Source: Hexactinellida sp. DTS-2022
Lineage: Eukaryota; Porifera; Hexactinellida
NCBI GenBank assembly: GCA_028753945.1
Contig: JAPNXP010000001.1
Span: forward strand, 9,290,501-9,354,500
Reading direction: 5' to 3'
Length of the DNA: 64,000 nucleotides
Positions 21,148-33,216 of this stretch are shown here, one piece after another. Numbering within the stretch: position 1 is the first letter of the stretch; the number at the start of each line of letters is the position of its first letter. The notes beneath the pieces are model-generated. The model had not been told where the DNA came from and did no database searches. It worked only from the letters and a program-made list of their open reading frames with translations. Both the position numbers and the translations under genes were made by a program.

Positions 21148-23011
21148 ATACAGCCTTTATACTAACGAGCAATCTTAGCATTTAGTCGCTTAAAATAAAT
21201 TAACTTTAAAATTTATTTGTTGTAAATCGTGATTTCTTAATTAGTGCTGCTACATTCCAATTAAGGAATAAAGTTAGTGGACAATGTCTAGAATCCGGAT
21301 ACTGTAGAATCTCGCAAAACGGCACACTTGCATTAATATTATAATAGAATATGGAAAGTTTAAATTTTTTCCAGGAGTCATTACTATAATTGAAAACCCT
21401 CGCCTCATTCCTTAATCTTAATCTTATCACTAGTAGCGTTTGGAGTGAGGAAGTTTGCAAGTAACTTTTACACTTAAAAGTCTCTCGCAAATGAACATGA
21501 TTGTATTTCCGATAGTATGACTTCTCTCGCAACCTGGGGCACTTATTGATTTTGCATTGTGTATTGAGGCCATTGGTACACGGAATACTTGTTCAACTGA
21601 GATACTTCGAAACGATTTCAGATATGTGCAAATCTAAAAAATGCAAATTTTGATCTGCGTATCTACATTATTTGGCTCGGTCATTTCATTCTACAAAAAT
21701 ATGTAAACTGCTATGGCTCGGTTTAACTCGAAATCTAGTATTCATGGACGTGCTTAACATTTAGTAACAAATTTACATACAACAGCAACAACAACAACAA
21801 ATACAGTATAACTCGGCTAATACTTCCGTCCGTGGGGAGAATACATACAATTTCCAGACTTGCCCGTCCATGGAAATTAGGGGCCGGGCCAGAAGGATTA
21901 TGCAAATTATAAGATGCATGGCACTAATGGCTATAATGTTGTTTGTAATGCAAATCAATAGTTCTTGGTTTTAGAATCATAGAACTAACTGCTCACTTAT
22001 TTTGCACAAATTATTTTCCAGAGGAAATGAATGGGGTAATTCTTTATGGAATGTCCTTATGAAAATACTTATTGATTGGATAATGTACATAGTTAATTAC
22101 TAGTTGTACTATGTACTATAATACCATTTGAACTAAACAAAGTCGATGAAATCATTGATTAACAAGACCTTACTTACTGTTGCATCGCGTGCAGTATTAA
22201 TTCTCTGTTGTATATCTTCCAATGCTTAGCATTAGTACATTTCTTCGCTTGGAATAGTTCGATTGAAATTGGAAATTCTGTTACGGACAAATTACAATTT
22301 GCAATTGCTTACGGTTAATTACATTATATAGCAGCAAGTCCCAACCTTTTTCAACCGTGGACGGTGGACCCCTTATAGCAAAATTAGACACTCTGTGGAC
22401 CCGCTCCCATTGACCGTAATACAATTTCTGAGATCTTGTGGACCCCCTACTGCTGGCGTGGACCATTCTTCTATAGAGTATATCCATTTCCTTATTAAAG
22501 TAGTATATTTATAATATTATTCCCCTTTAAGTAATAAGATACTAGTAATGCAAGTTGACATCTTCCTTTGTTTTGAATTGAAACATACTAATTAACTCAA
22601 TGTCAGATAATTCCAATTACGTATCTATTTATAAAAATAATCATTAGTCCGGAATCGTTTATATTGATAGAACTCGGCTTATTTCAAAGTAAGCGGAATC
22701 TATTCAAATACGGACGCTAACAACATATACGATATAATGAGTTGAATTGTATACAAATGTAGCGTAATTCAAAGCAATAAAATGGTGTAGCCATATTAAT
22801 TCCGTATACAGTATTGTTGTATGGTGGAAAGAAAACTGTTCTATGGTTCTGCATCTGAGGCCGACTTCTTAGTTTTCGGAGTTGAGCAATCTATTCATAT
22901 CTATTCTTGAATATCTTAAGTTCAATAGATGTACAAATCGTTATCAGTAACGAGTTCATCAATATAAAGCTGAAAATTTTCTTGAAATGGCTGTTGGAGT
23001 AACTAGCCAGT
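21148..23011. other. AT-rich gap with one decayed hAT-like relic
   Basis: No conserved coding sequence. At 22331-22476 a segment with CCCAACCTTTTTCAACCGTGG and repeated GTGGACCCC resembles the ends of the hAT element at 14.8 kb. The rest is low-complexity AT-rich DNA. Confidence 0.5.
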
Positions 23012-23087
23012 ATGGCGTTAGACGATCACAGAAAAGGATCGCGATTCCGAACGAAATATCCTAATGCCCTTCGGCCAGTTTATCTTG
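23012..23087 (+). CDS. Candidate first coding exon upstream of makorin
   Basis: An ATG at 23012 opens 25 codons (MALDDHRKGSRFRTKYPNAL...) ending at a good donor, G|GTAAAA, at 23087 in phase 1. Its codon composition is richer in GC than its surroundings. It could be a 5' exon of the makorin gene or of a separate small gene. No downstream acceptor giving an open joined frame into 23611 was found by eye. Confidence 0.3.
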
Positions 23088-23414
23088 GTAAAATTGATAT
23101 TTCTCTAAAAATTTATAAATTAATTATATTACTCATTAAAGATATAATGACTCATTATCTCTTGTGACCAATTTGGTTTAATAATCGAGCTATTGTAAAT
23201 CTGACTAGCGACATACAATTCAACGTAACCATTAGCTTGCGCAGTTTTATCATAAAAGTTTATATATTAGTTTTAAAAGATTTGTAAACGTATACAATTT
23301 CATTCTTTTCAGGGCCATAGGCCAAAAAAGTACTCGACTTATTGCTCGCCCTCTCCTATAGCTGACTTTCAGTCATCTTATATCTTATTCAGAAAGAACA
23401 ATAAATATATAACT

Positions 23415-23467
23415 AAGATTGGTCCAGGTAACTTATAACTAAGTTATAAGTTACCTGGACCAATCTT
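23415..23467. repeat. Perfect 26-bp inverted repeat with one-base loop
   Basis: AAGATTGGTCCAGGTAACTT... at 23415-23440 pairs without mismatch with 23442-23467. In RNA this would be a very stable hairpin, and in DNA a cruciform. It lies 144 bp before the makorin start codon. It may be a foldback element or a structured leader. Confidence 0.85.
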
Positions 23468-23610
23468 TAATGTGACGGTTTTATCCTTTGTGTATTTATA
23501 TAATAACACAGAGAAAATCTTTACCGTAACATAACTAGGGCCTTTTGAGTGTCGTTAGTCGAAGTAGCTCGTTACTTCACTGCATAACCTATTAGGCATA
23601 GATTGGAGAG

Positions 23611-24792
23611 ATGAATACCCACCCGTGCTCGTGCCAGGACACCCGACCTCGCCGGTCGCTCTCTGACTGCGAGGAGACTTGTAATCAGTCTCCTGGTAGG
23701 AAGCTAGAGCCGGTCAACCCCCATGCCACTCTGCTCCCTGTTTTATTCTTACCAACTTCTATCGTTTTCTCTAACAGCTCTATGAACAACTATCCGTACT
23801 ACATGGAAGAGCTAGGAGCCTCCAGTGACTGTACTGAGAGCTCACTCACTTCGGAGACACAGGGGGAACTATCGAAGGGCGACATAGAGGTGACAAGTGC
23901 CGACATCAGCTCTAGGCCGTGGGATTGGGCACAGAGTCCGGAGTTCATTCCCAAATTAATCGGAGACACCGAATCGAGTGCTGAGGTTGCTGAAACGGAT
24001 GGGATGATAAACCTGAGTTCGGACGGGGCGGGGGAGCTTGTTATGAGTCGGGCAGAGGGGACCGCTCTCCCCCTCCTGTACTCCCTCCAGTCCCAAGTCC
24101 CCATCTCGTATGCGGACGCAGTCAAGAGCTACACCCTGAGTTCGTGGGGCTGTCCCACCTACGAGCCCCAGGACATGACGGATCGGTACGAACAGTGCGA
24201 CATGTGCATGGAGGCGTGTCTGGACAGACACGACGCGGGCCAGCAGAAGGCACATCGCCGCGAGTGCACTGCTAACATGGAGCAGGAGATGGAGGAGGCG
24301 TTTGCTTACCAACGGAGCGAAGGAAAGGTATGTGGGATCTGCTATGAAGAAGTAATAACTAAGCAAACCTATTCAGAACGGCGATTCGGCATTTTACTGG
24401 GTTGTCTCCACGTGTTCTGTCTCTCCTGCATTCGCAAGTGGAGAACCAACAGCGGGGGCGACAAGAACGCGGTCCGCAGCTGTCCCCTCTGCAGAACGCA
24501 CTCTGATTACGTCATCCCTAGCGCGTACTGGGTGGAGGACACGGAAAACAAGTCCAGACTGATAGACCAGTATCAGAAGAAGCTCAGTCATATCGCCTGT
24601 CGATACTTTGACGAGGGCAACGGCAGCTGTCCGTTTGGGAACAATTGTTTCTACATGCACGCGCTGCCTAGCGGGAAGATCCACAGAGATAAGATCAGGA
24701 AGTACGGGAATGCAGACGGAGAGGTGAGAGTGGTACAGCCCGTCTGTCTCAGCCAGTTTATCCAAGAGAGAGAGAACCGCGCTTTCTCCTAA
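23611..24792 (+). CDS. MKRN: Makorin-type RING E3 ubiquitin ligase
   Basis: A single exon of 393 residues. After an acidic, Ser-rich N-terminal 165 residues comes the makorin Cys-His region (about 195-225: CDMCMEACLDRHDAGQQKAH), then a C3HC4 RING finger (about 238-300: VCGICYEEV, GCLHVFCLSCIRKW, CPLCRTHSDY) and a C3H1 zinc finger near 330-350 (CRYFDEGNGSC, FGNNCFYMH). That order is diagnostic of makorins, RNA-binding E3 ligases. The CCCH fingers normally found before the Cys-His motif are missing from this exon. They may be in unseen upstream exons or lost. An AG ends 10 bp before the ATG at 23611. Confidence 0.9.
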   Translation: MNTHPCSCQDTRPRRSLSDCEETCNQSPGRKLEPVNPHATLLPVLFLPTSIVFSNSSMNNYPYYMEELGASSDCTESSLTSETQGELSKGDIEVTSADISSRPWDWAQSPEFIPKLIGDTESSAEVAETDGMINLSSDGAGELVMSRAEGTALPLLYSLQSQVPISYADAVKSYTLSSWGCPTYEPQDMTDRYEQCDMCMEACLDRHDAGQQKAHRRECTANMEQEMEEAFAYQRSEGKVCGICYEEVITKQTYSERRFGILLGCLHVFCLSCIRKWRTNSGGDKNAVRSCPLCRTHSDYVIPSAYWVEDTENKSRLIDQYQKKLSHIACRYFDEGNGSCPFGNNCFYMHALPSGKIHRDKIRKYGNADGEVRVVQPVCLSQFIQERENRAFS

Positions 24793-25798
24793 CACCCGTG
24801 CCCACCGTTATCAGGCTCCCTACTCCACTTTAGTTTCGAAGCGGTACCGTTACACTAACGCTGTGTGTGTGTGTATGTGTGATTATTATATAGGCTAATA
24901 CTATTTAGAAGATCAGCAACATTCATATCCGAGGACTGAAGCTCTCCCTCCTAGGTTAGGCTGTGTATATCGCTAATTATCTATCTGCCTGTGCATGTGC
25001 TGCCGGTCCAACCGGCGCATGACTGTGAGTCGTGAGACTCAGAGTATAGAGGATTCATTTAAACGCCGTATATACTATTCTGTTATGAGTTTCAATTTCT
25101 AGATTGGACTTAACTCTTATCCTTGATCCAGTAACAATGATTTCTTACTTCATTAAAGACCTGCACTAATGTATTTATATTTTTGTACAGTACTCTACTA
25201 CTATAATTGCCGGACTAGATTAGGTAGTACGTACTGTAATGTTAGTTTAAGGATTTGGGATCGATTCGTTCGACATTTTATAAGTTACTAGTCTTTCAGT
25301 TATAATTGTGAATCTGTGATAGAAACCACATTAGCAGTTAGAATATCTGATACACTGGTGTGTGTAAGGTGGTTTCGAGCACAACCTAACCTCTTGTGGT
25401 AATTATAAGTTATAACTTCTATAACTTCCCAATACATGGGGGACAATTACACCTTAAGGTTTATACTGATAGATACATATTTGGAGCAGTCCGATATGCA
25501 ATGTACTAGGGTAAGTTTTATAATGTACTAAACGTACTTAAGAGGAATTATATTCTATATTGAGGGTAACATTTGAGGTTAAGGGGGTTAGGAATAAAGC
25601 TATGCGAGACAGATTACTAGTCATCTTAATATATTTCTTAATAGTCCTGGGTCTCCCGTATCTCACCAGGCTGTAACATATTAGATTTTTATACCTCTTT
25701 TTGTAAACAACAACAAAGGTCGGATATAACGAAATAACCGCTTATAACGAAATGGAGATTTTCCCGCAAGCACTAAATGCATCAATTATTATCCGTTT
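24793..25798. other. Makorin 3' flank and left part of an interrupted MITE
   Basis: The first 900 bp show no coding sequence. A decayed left arm of a TTATAACGA-family MITE starts near 25720 and is cut by the hAT insertion at 25799; its right part resumes at 27343-27427. Confidence 0.5.
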
Positions 25799-27342
25799 TA
25801 GAGATGCACCGTTCCACTTTTTTTGGTTCCGGCCGGAACCGGATTTTACCAGATCCGGGTCCGCTTTTGCATATTCCATCAGTCTAATACGGACTTGTTA
25901 GATGATATGAACACGATGTAGGGAATACTAGACTCTAAATATCTTACGATAAGATTAAAGTATTATAGTTGTCACGTTACTCACGTACACACTTAATCAA
26001 AATACTAACTGAGTCCAGCTGACAGTTTTTAAGTACGTACCAACCGAAATATAATAGACGAGCCCTTCGGTCTCGGTCGCTTTGCGACAGATCGGTGCTA
26101 CGCACCTCAAGTTAACGGCCGCTATTCGGCCTTACTCCCCACCGTTGCTACCATGGAAAATGTTAGAGGAAGTTATATACAACTCTTTCTACCATTTCCA
26201 TAGTTTTAACTTGTTTACGAATAATTCCCGTCTGAAGCAAACTTCTAGAATGATTTTGAACTTTTCGTTAATTTGTTTACATATTTTTGGTAAACAACAT
26301 AACAACAACAAATATTCATATTTGAAATTAAAAAATGCGAAATTCGTGTTCAGCACACTTGTTTACCTATAATACCCTTTGAAAGCAAACTTCTAGGTTG
26401 ATTTCGAATTTCATTAATTTGTTTACCTATTTTGTGTAAACAACAACAACAACAAATATTCATATTATAAATTTATAAACGCGAAATTCGTGTTCAGCAT
26501 ACTTGTTTACCCCTTATAACTTTTGTTTACCAATTATAACATTTGAAAGTTAGTTTATATCTCATATATAAATGCGGTTTCTATTCCCCCATCACTTTAA
26601 TACAATCCGGACAAACAAACAAACACACACACACACAAACACACAACAATCGAGATTTAATAATATAGATATACTTTACTAGAGAATAAAAATCGGTAGG
26701 TCTTATCCGAGGAACTTCTTATCCGATTAGGTATTAACCGAATTATTTATAATGCATTTGATAGGGGGGAAAATCGATATTAGAGAATAGTGCGTATTAT
26801 CCGAGAGTACGTCTTAAGCAGTGATGTTTTTTTTTGGGGGGGCGCTTATATCCCAGAGGGGGCGCTCCTTCCTATCAGTTATCTATAGAATTCATTATTG
26901 GGGGCCGTTTTCACCTATGTTTTCTAAGAAAATGCTAAATTTGAAGGGAGCTCCCCCCCACTTCCTTTTTGGCAAAACACCACTGGTCTTAAGCCGAGTA
27001 GTAACTAAGCGAGTTCCACTGTAAGTAATTGTCTATTCAAAATAATACATTTTTTAAGCAATCCAGATCAAACGTGAGTTCGAAGTTTCTTATCCATATT
27101 TAAATAGTTTATGTCTCATATTACTTCATATAATTAAAATAAATTTGAATTGGCGTAGAGTATGTCACTATTGAATAGTTTTTGTAAGTAATTAGAGGTC
27201 ACTTATTGATTAATAGAATCAATTAAATAGTTGATACGCATACAGATTCGGATCCGGTGGATCCGGTAACTTCATCTCGGATCCGGCCGGATCCCGGATC
27301 CACCACAAATGGGGAAATCCGGCCGGATCCGGTGCACCTCTA
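25799..27342. mobile_element. hAT element, 1544 bp, inserted in a MITE
   Basis: Termini TAGAGATGCACCG and CGGTGCACCTCTA are perfect inverted repeats of the classic hAT kind, flanked by an exact 8-bp duplication, ATCCGTTT (25791-25798 and 27343-27350). The intact relative of the host MITE at 42962-43082 shows the uninterrupted site, TATCCGTTTATA, confirming insertion. CCGGATCCGG-rich subterminal sequence is present at both ends. No transposase frame was found. An inner segment (about 26060-26650) resembles, inverted, 48860-49400. Confidence 0.92.
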
Positions 27343-28610
27343 ATCCGTTTATGACGAATATCCGGATATAACGAAGGAATTTACAGGTTCCGACTCCCAA
27401 GCACTTCGTTATAACGAGAGTTAACTGTAATGATAGTATAATCTCATTGCTGATATTTAATTACGAAATACATTAATGCCAACTTACTTCTAATATTTAA
27501 TAAAAATGGCTGGATCGGCAACTTGAACGCCAAATAAATTTTTGCTTTAATTCTATTCTGGTGGCCATTTCCTATTTTGAAAGTTATGAATTATTATTCG
27601 GCTAATATCGGTTAACTGTAACGAATTTAATTGAATATTTAATCGGGCTGTTAAATTGCATAATTATTGTATGAATGATTAAAAATATGTGAATTTGTTA
27701 AAATATAATAATTCCCCTTCTGTAACAACATTGTTTCTAAATTAACCAAATTACGAAATGGGTCAGCTAATGTACTCATGGGCTGACATTTTAAAAACTG
27801 AGTCTATTTGTTAGTAGCATGAGCGGTTAACCAGTTAACCGTGGCCAGGAATCGAATAGTAACCGTAGACTCAGGAGTCAGAACGGTTAACCAACCCCAG
27901 TTACCTATTAACGAGTAAATACTCCTAAATTCTACCTCGATTCCTTTGCAGATGATGAGGTAGTTCTAATTTAAACTTTAACTGATATTACTTTAATAAG
28001 AGAGCTCTCATGATAATACCTGTACTTTATTTCATCTTACGACAGGAAGTTAAGAAGTACTATAGCTATATTCATACTGGTCATGACACGCTGTGAATAA
28101 TTATTGGAAGTCAATGGTCACTTTTATTTTCTGTACAACTAAATCATATTACATTCATTGAAACTAAATCTTCTAATAGGATTCACAAAAAGGAAGATTC
28201 GAATGAGAATATTACACCAGTAATCACAAAAAAATTATCAGCATTAATTGTGCTTTGGATAAAAATTGTACCTAATCTATGGAATTTTGAGCCACGCAAT
28301 GTTCATAATCATCAACACACTTCTGTTAATTTCAATTTGTCTACCATAACTAATTAAATTAATAATTAATCAGTTAATGTTGAATAATAATATACATATT
28401 CTCCTTCCATGTATTACGACTTGACCAGGATTGTACATAATTATCACATGGTAATCTTACACATTACATCGTGAAAATCTCTTTCTCAATTAATTCCTTT
28501 TCATTGGGAAGTGAATCAGTGATACTTTAATTTGTATTTAATTGATAGGTTTTTAATTAAACCTACACTACGTAATCGTATATCTACGTGGTAAATAATT
28601 AATCGATGTA

Positions 28611-28769
28611 CGGTGCAACCTCGATTAACCGAACTCTTAGATTACCGTAAAACCCAGGCTGGTCCCAAAAGTTGTTGCATAAATTAGTCCAGTCTTAAAT
28701 TATCTGAAAGTATATTATCCGAACTTATTTGACTGGTCCCAACGAGTTCGGATAATCGAGGTTGAACTG
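28611..28769. mobile_element. TA-flanked MITE, 159 bp
   Basis: Left CGGTGCAACCTCGATTAACC and right GGATAATCGAGGTTGAACTG are imperfect inverted repeats with TA on both sides. GGTCCCAA is found in the interior, as in related elements. Confidence 0.72.
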
Positions 28770-28860
28770 TATTGTGAAAACTAACAATATTTACTGTTAT
28801 GTACGTTTAATAATACTTTTCCCACGTTTATACATATGAGAAACATACTGAAATCGAATA

Positions 28861-28960
28861 CAGTAGAACTGCCTAATCCGAGACTCGTTGGGACAGGAAA
28901 TTTGTGTCAGATTAAGGCGAATTCCGGATTATAGGGTGTCGGATTACGCAGGTTCTACTG
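28861..28960. mobile_element. TA-flanked MITE, 100 bp (CAGTAGAAC family)
   Basis: CAGTAGAACTGCCTAATCCG at the left and its near inverse CGGATTACGCAGGTTCTACTG-type end at the right, with TA on both sides. Similar copies lie at 43585-43684 and 53060-53155. The CAGTAG... terminus resembles Tigger ends. Confidence 0.85.
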
Positions 28961-30151
28961 TATAAAGGATAACGTTTATCTAATAGGCAACGTATCTTGG
29001 TTCTCCTCAGAATTTATTACCCTCATCAAGTTATAAATCTTGAATCATTGATTCTTAATTTTCTGGTAACTAAGATAATATTTCTTCGTAAGACGTCTCT
29101 AATTAATTAATTATTTCATACAAATTTGCATGAATTGTAGAAATTATTTTTATTTAGATCTTTACTTAGAAATGATCTTCTGTGTAAGATTTAGTGTAAA
29201 TTATTTCCAAAGATCTTGTTTAGCAAACGCTTGTTGCAAACTTGCAAATGGACTCATATCCTGTTATTCAGGCATACTTAGAGTTGGATCTTTGTAGCAG
29301 ATCTGATTGTGAAATATATACTGTAAGAAATACAGTCTCAGAATAATGATGCGTCTCGCACACGGCAGAACTTAAGCTAAATAAATAGAGCTAAGTAGTC
29401 TGATAAGGCATGCTGTTCGAATTTGCCGCAACTATGTTTCGAGGCTAGTATTTAGTGAACGTGCTTTCCTTTGACCAATCGCCAGCATTTAATATCTCAC
29501 TAGAGCTTAAACCTCTTCTTATTGCTCCAGAAGTACTAGCGGCCCTAGTTGAGGCGCCTTATACTGTTGTGTATATATCCCTGCCTCCGTCGTAGTAGTG
29601 CAAAATGTGAGATAATATGTATAATACAAGCCAAAAGAAGAAATATGAGTAGATTGGGAGTATAGATATGATGTAGTAAGGAAAATAATAAACGCTTTTG
29701 GTTACTAATAAATAAATACAAAAGCACATAAATGCTTGAGCTATAAATTTGGGTAAAAGAGGATGTAATCCAACTTTATTTAATTTAATTAAGTATGCCA
29801 GTTTTATGCTGAATAAAGAAATATAAATAAATATTAGCCCATGTTTTACATAAGCACCAATTAAATCTGACCATGGAAAAGGAATATGTACTTACAGCAT
29901 TTTATTAAGACTTAAGAGTATGTACAAACAATAGTATATTCAGGTTTATAGATATTAAATTTGAGATTCCATTATTGATACGGTATTAATTTCCAGTACA
30001 GTAATATTAATTAATTAATAACTTTGAGTACTAAGTACTAACACAAGTCGATATATAATTAAATCAAACAAAATTACACAAAGCCATACCACTCTAGTAA
30101 ACGGTTATCTAACAGTCTGCTATGTTAATCTATTCATTATTAAATCCTGGG

Positions 30152-30160
30152 TATAAATAG
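30152..30160 (+). promoter_or_regulatory. TATA box of the cytohesin gene
   Basis: TATAAATAG lies 52 bp before the start codon, which would place the transcription start near 30183 and give a leader of about 30 nt. Confidence 0.55.
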
Positions 30161-30211
30161 GTCAGTTCAATCTGGAATCAGAAAGCATATCTAGTTAGCT
30201 GCATAAGCGCA

Positions 30212-31477
30212 ATGTACCACAGTCAAACAGAAGTATTGTCCTACCTCTCACATCCTCTCCTCAAAGTGCCTGAAAACATTGTTGAGAATCTAATCCTTGA
30301 TGGGAATGCTGCCCCTGTGACAGAGCTCTCCTATGAAGAAAGTCAGCTGCTGAGAAGAGTCAAAAACACGAAAGTTAAGCTGGAGAAGGAGATATCCGGA
30401 CTGGAGGCTCAGCTTCTGAAGAAGTGCAACGGCGCTCCTCCCCAGATGGGCGAGGGGGAGCGCCGGAGGAGACAGCTGATGAGCAGTGGGCGGAGTCTCT
30501 TCAACGAAAGTCCTAAGAAAGGAGTCCAGTTCCTTGTTAAGCACCAGTTTCTCAACAATGTACCTGAAGACGTAGCTGGGTATCTGTTCAACGAAAAGGG
30601 ACTTGCGAAAAAGGCGATCGGCGATTTTATTGGAGACAACGACACGTTTAATATAGATACTCTCCACTCCTTTATCCGGCTTCAAGACTTCAGAGAGAAG
30701 CTGCTAGTAAAGGCACTCCGTACATTTCTACAGTCCTTCTACCTACCTGGGGAGGCACAGAAGATTGATAGGATTATGGAGGCGTTTGCTAAGGGATTTA
30801 GTTTCCAGAACCCGTATCTGTTTCAGAACTCTGACGTCTGCTATGTGCTGTCTTTCTCGCTCATCATGCTGAACACACAGCTACACAACCCCGCTGTGAA
30901 AGACAAGATCTCTCTCCCAGGATTCATATCGATGAATAGAGGCATTAACGAGGGAAAGAATCTTGACGAAGACATGCTCGCAGAGCTGTATCGAGACATT
31001 TTAATAACGCCGTTCCGTCCGCCTAATGATGAGTCACGAGATTTCCTAGACACTTACTACAACCCCGAGAGGGAGGGCTGGCTCAGGAAGGAAGGAGGGA
31101 AACACAAATCTATCAAAGAGCGCTGGTTTATCCTCAACAACAACTGTCTCTACTACTTCGTACATCAGGGAGACAAGGAGCCCAAGGGAATAATCCCGCT
31201 TGAGGACGTGTCCCTCAGAACAGCTCCTGACAAGCCAAACTGCTTCGAAATATTCTCTAACACACCCTTCGTGAAAGCGGCTAAAACTGACTCCAACAAG
31301 AGAATGGTACCCGGACACCATCAAGTGTACAAGCTAATATCACACACAGAGAAGGAGAGCAACGACTGGATGGATGCTATTCAGGCCTGCATTATATCCT
31401 CTCCGATTCACAAGCTGCTGGAGAGTAGGAAGAGCTTGTTGTTCCTACACGAGGCACACAATATAGCTAATAAATGA
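30212..31477 (+). CDS. CYTH: Cytohesin-type Arf guanine nucleotide exchange factor, intronless
   Basis: One exon, 421 residues, near the vertebrate length of about 400. An N-terminal coiled coil (about 40-72) precedes the Sec7 domain (about 95-270), which includes LPGEAQKIDRIMEAF with the catalytic Glu181 and SFSLIMLNTQLHNPAVKDK, the Arf-binding groove. The PH domain (about 286-400) starts REGWLRKEGGKHKSIKERWF. The two glycines at 295-296, rather than three, correspond to the PIP3-selective diglycine form in vertebrates. A short basic C-terminal tail replaces the usual polybasic one. It activates Arf GTPases at membranes in response to PI3-kinase signalling. Absence of introns could reflect retroposition or the general intron poverty seen in this window. 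A TATA box precedes it. Confidence 0.96.
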   Translation: MYHSQTEVLSYLSHPLLKVPENIVENLILDGNAAPVTELSYEESQLLRRVKNTKVKLEKEISGLEAQLLKKCNGAPPQMGEGERRRRQLMSSGRSLFNESPKKGVQFLVKHQFLNNVPEDVAGYLFNEKGLAKKAIGDFIGDNDTFNIDTLHSFIRLQDFREKLLVKALRTFLQSFYLPGEAQKIDRIMEAFAKGFSFQNPYLFQNSDVCYVLSFSLIMLNTQLHNPAVKDKISLPGFISMNRGINEGKNLDEDMLAELYRDILITPFRPPNDESRDFLDTYYNPEREGWLRKEGGKHKSIKERWFILNNNCLYYFVHQGDKEPKGIIPLEDVSLRTAPDKPNCFEIFSNTPFVKAAKTDSNKRMVPGHHQVYKLISHTEKESNDWMDAIQACIISSPIHKLLESRKSLLFLHEAHNIANK

Positions 31478-32196
31478 AAGGGTGTTCCGACAGAAATTCC
31501 ATCAACCTGGACTTATTTGTATGTTGTAACTATTGATACTGTTTCTTACTAGATGCCTCATAATATGCATAAATAAGTATGCTTCGATAGAGATACCAAC
31601 ATGCTGTTTGTTGTATTTAGCAAAAATCAATAAATATTTTGAGATACCCCGACATGATACGTATAATACTAAAGGAAAATTTATATGGAATTCCGATGGT
31701 CTAAAAATTAGCTCAAAAAAAGCACAATCTAAGAAATAAATATACACAGAATAAAACCCTCTGTACCTATAGTACAATTTAATATTTCTATTTTGGGAGA
31801 GCATCACGTCGAATTACATGTTACATGTAATCAAAATAACGGGAAATATATAGTAGACTGATTAAATTAATTAATTCAAAGGTTGTTGTTATTGTAAGCA
31901 AAGTTTATATATTCACCATCAGACCGTGGAATCAAAGGTTGTAGCATTTCCTTTCTTGAAACTTTGACGATTCGTATTCTTTAATCGCGTTGTAGTCTTG
32001 ACATCGTGACATCATCGAATATCTGTCTCAAGTTGTGTTGATTGTTTGAGCTGTACTTGCACTTAGTCTTAATTGCATTAGTTCTGATATATGATATATC
32101 AATTGGTATCATGTAATTCAACCTAATCCGTTCCGGCTATATCTTTAAAACGAATCGTAATATATTGCGTACAAACAATCTTACAAATTAAACATA

Positions 32197-32367
32197 CAAT
32201 TGACTCCGCTTAATAGGATCGGTTTTGTTCCAGGGCCCCAATTAAGCAGAAAATTCTAATAACCAAAAATATTTGAGTCAAATTGTAATTCCATCCATAT
32301 AATCTTGTGAAATGTTGACCCCATTAAGCGGAGAAATCTATTAATCGGTCGCTCTGTGAGTATACTG
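32197..32367. mobile_element. TA-flanked MITE of the GACTCCGCTTAATAG family
   Basis: The left end CAATTGACTCCGCTTAATAG matches the 108-bp element at 12845-12952. Its right half shows CCATTAAGCGGAGAAATC and a terminal ACTG followed by TA. It is longer and more decayed than the other copy. Confidence 0.6.
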
Positions 32368-33155
32368 TAGCTGATAAATTCCAATGTTGCACTAATCGGA
32401 TTCCTCTTTGTATTGTTGGTGGTTTCTTAGTAGAGACATTATCAGTTGATCACTCACAAGTTAATAATAAAAGTGAGCTTCAGTAATGGAACATGTCATC
32501 TACAAACTCTAAATATTTGATAAATATATTTTCTTCTTTCTGGAAGACATGTTTAAGAGTTTACATCAAGTCTGTTTACGACAGACTTTGCCAGTGGAAA
32601 CTGAATAGATCTCTCTATATTTCCCTTCAATTCTTATTAAACGTACAGCTTCGTACACACAATATTATGTCATAACTAACACAAACAGATTCAGTTCAAC
32701 CATCATTTGCTACTTCTTAATCACAACTTGGATCTTACGAGTAATTCATATTATCCATTCCTTACATTACAGTGTGTTGTGACGCAATATTAGTTATGCT
32801 CTTGACTGTATATAGAATCTAGTAATCACAACTATATTTGTACATGTGTTTGTTTAATTTAATCTAAGATTCTGTTCAATCTCGGATCTGTGGGATATGG
32901 ACAGTACACTCCCTAGGGGATGGAGTGGGAGTACACCTGCCAAAAATTCACAAATAGGCTGGAAGTTATCTCCACAGACATTTCTGAATCCGCTACTGAT
33001 TTGTTTGAAACATTAACCTATTCTGAAAGTTAGATATAATTCCTCTTCTGAAACTAGTATATTTTCCATGATTCTTTGTTCCATATTTCTTACACATGTA
33101 TCAAAAACTGAATTAAGCCATTTTCGGATCAAATTTTTCCAAACACGTATTGCAG

Positions 33156-33216
33156 GGCACTAAAAGAGCGCTCTTATTCTGAGAGGAGCCTAGGGAGCTC
33201 GTCAGCTCTAGACATG
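33156..33216 (+). CDS. Orphan internal exon candidate, 61 bp
   Basis: An acceptor (CGTATTGCAG, ending 33155) and a donor (ATG|GTATGT) bound a 61-bp stretch. It is open in only one frame, reading ALKERSYSERSLGSSSALDM. It is more GC-rich than its surroundings. No partner exons were identified, so the gene is unknown; it could belong to a small-exon gene hidden in this gap. Confidence 0.3.

Larger units (their letters stand above)
27430..30150. other. AT-rich gap with small MITEs
   Basis: No gene was recognised. Besides two MITEs listed separately, a GGTTAACC-rich cluster at 27820-27900 resembles the hAT-like element at 13.3-13.7 kb. The rest is low-complexity. Confidence 0.5.

Noticed and set aside
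23695-23778. Possible intron in the makorin exon (GTAGGAAG...TCTAACAG)
   Set aside because: Removing it shifts the reading frame, while the unspliced frame stays open into the conserved domains.
31502-31807. 101-codon minus-strand frame after cytohesin
   Set aside because: Its AT-rich composition, chance length, likely 3' UTR location and absence of recognisable motifs argue against a gene.
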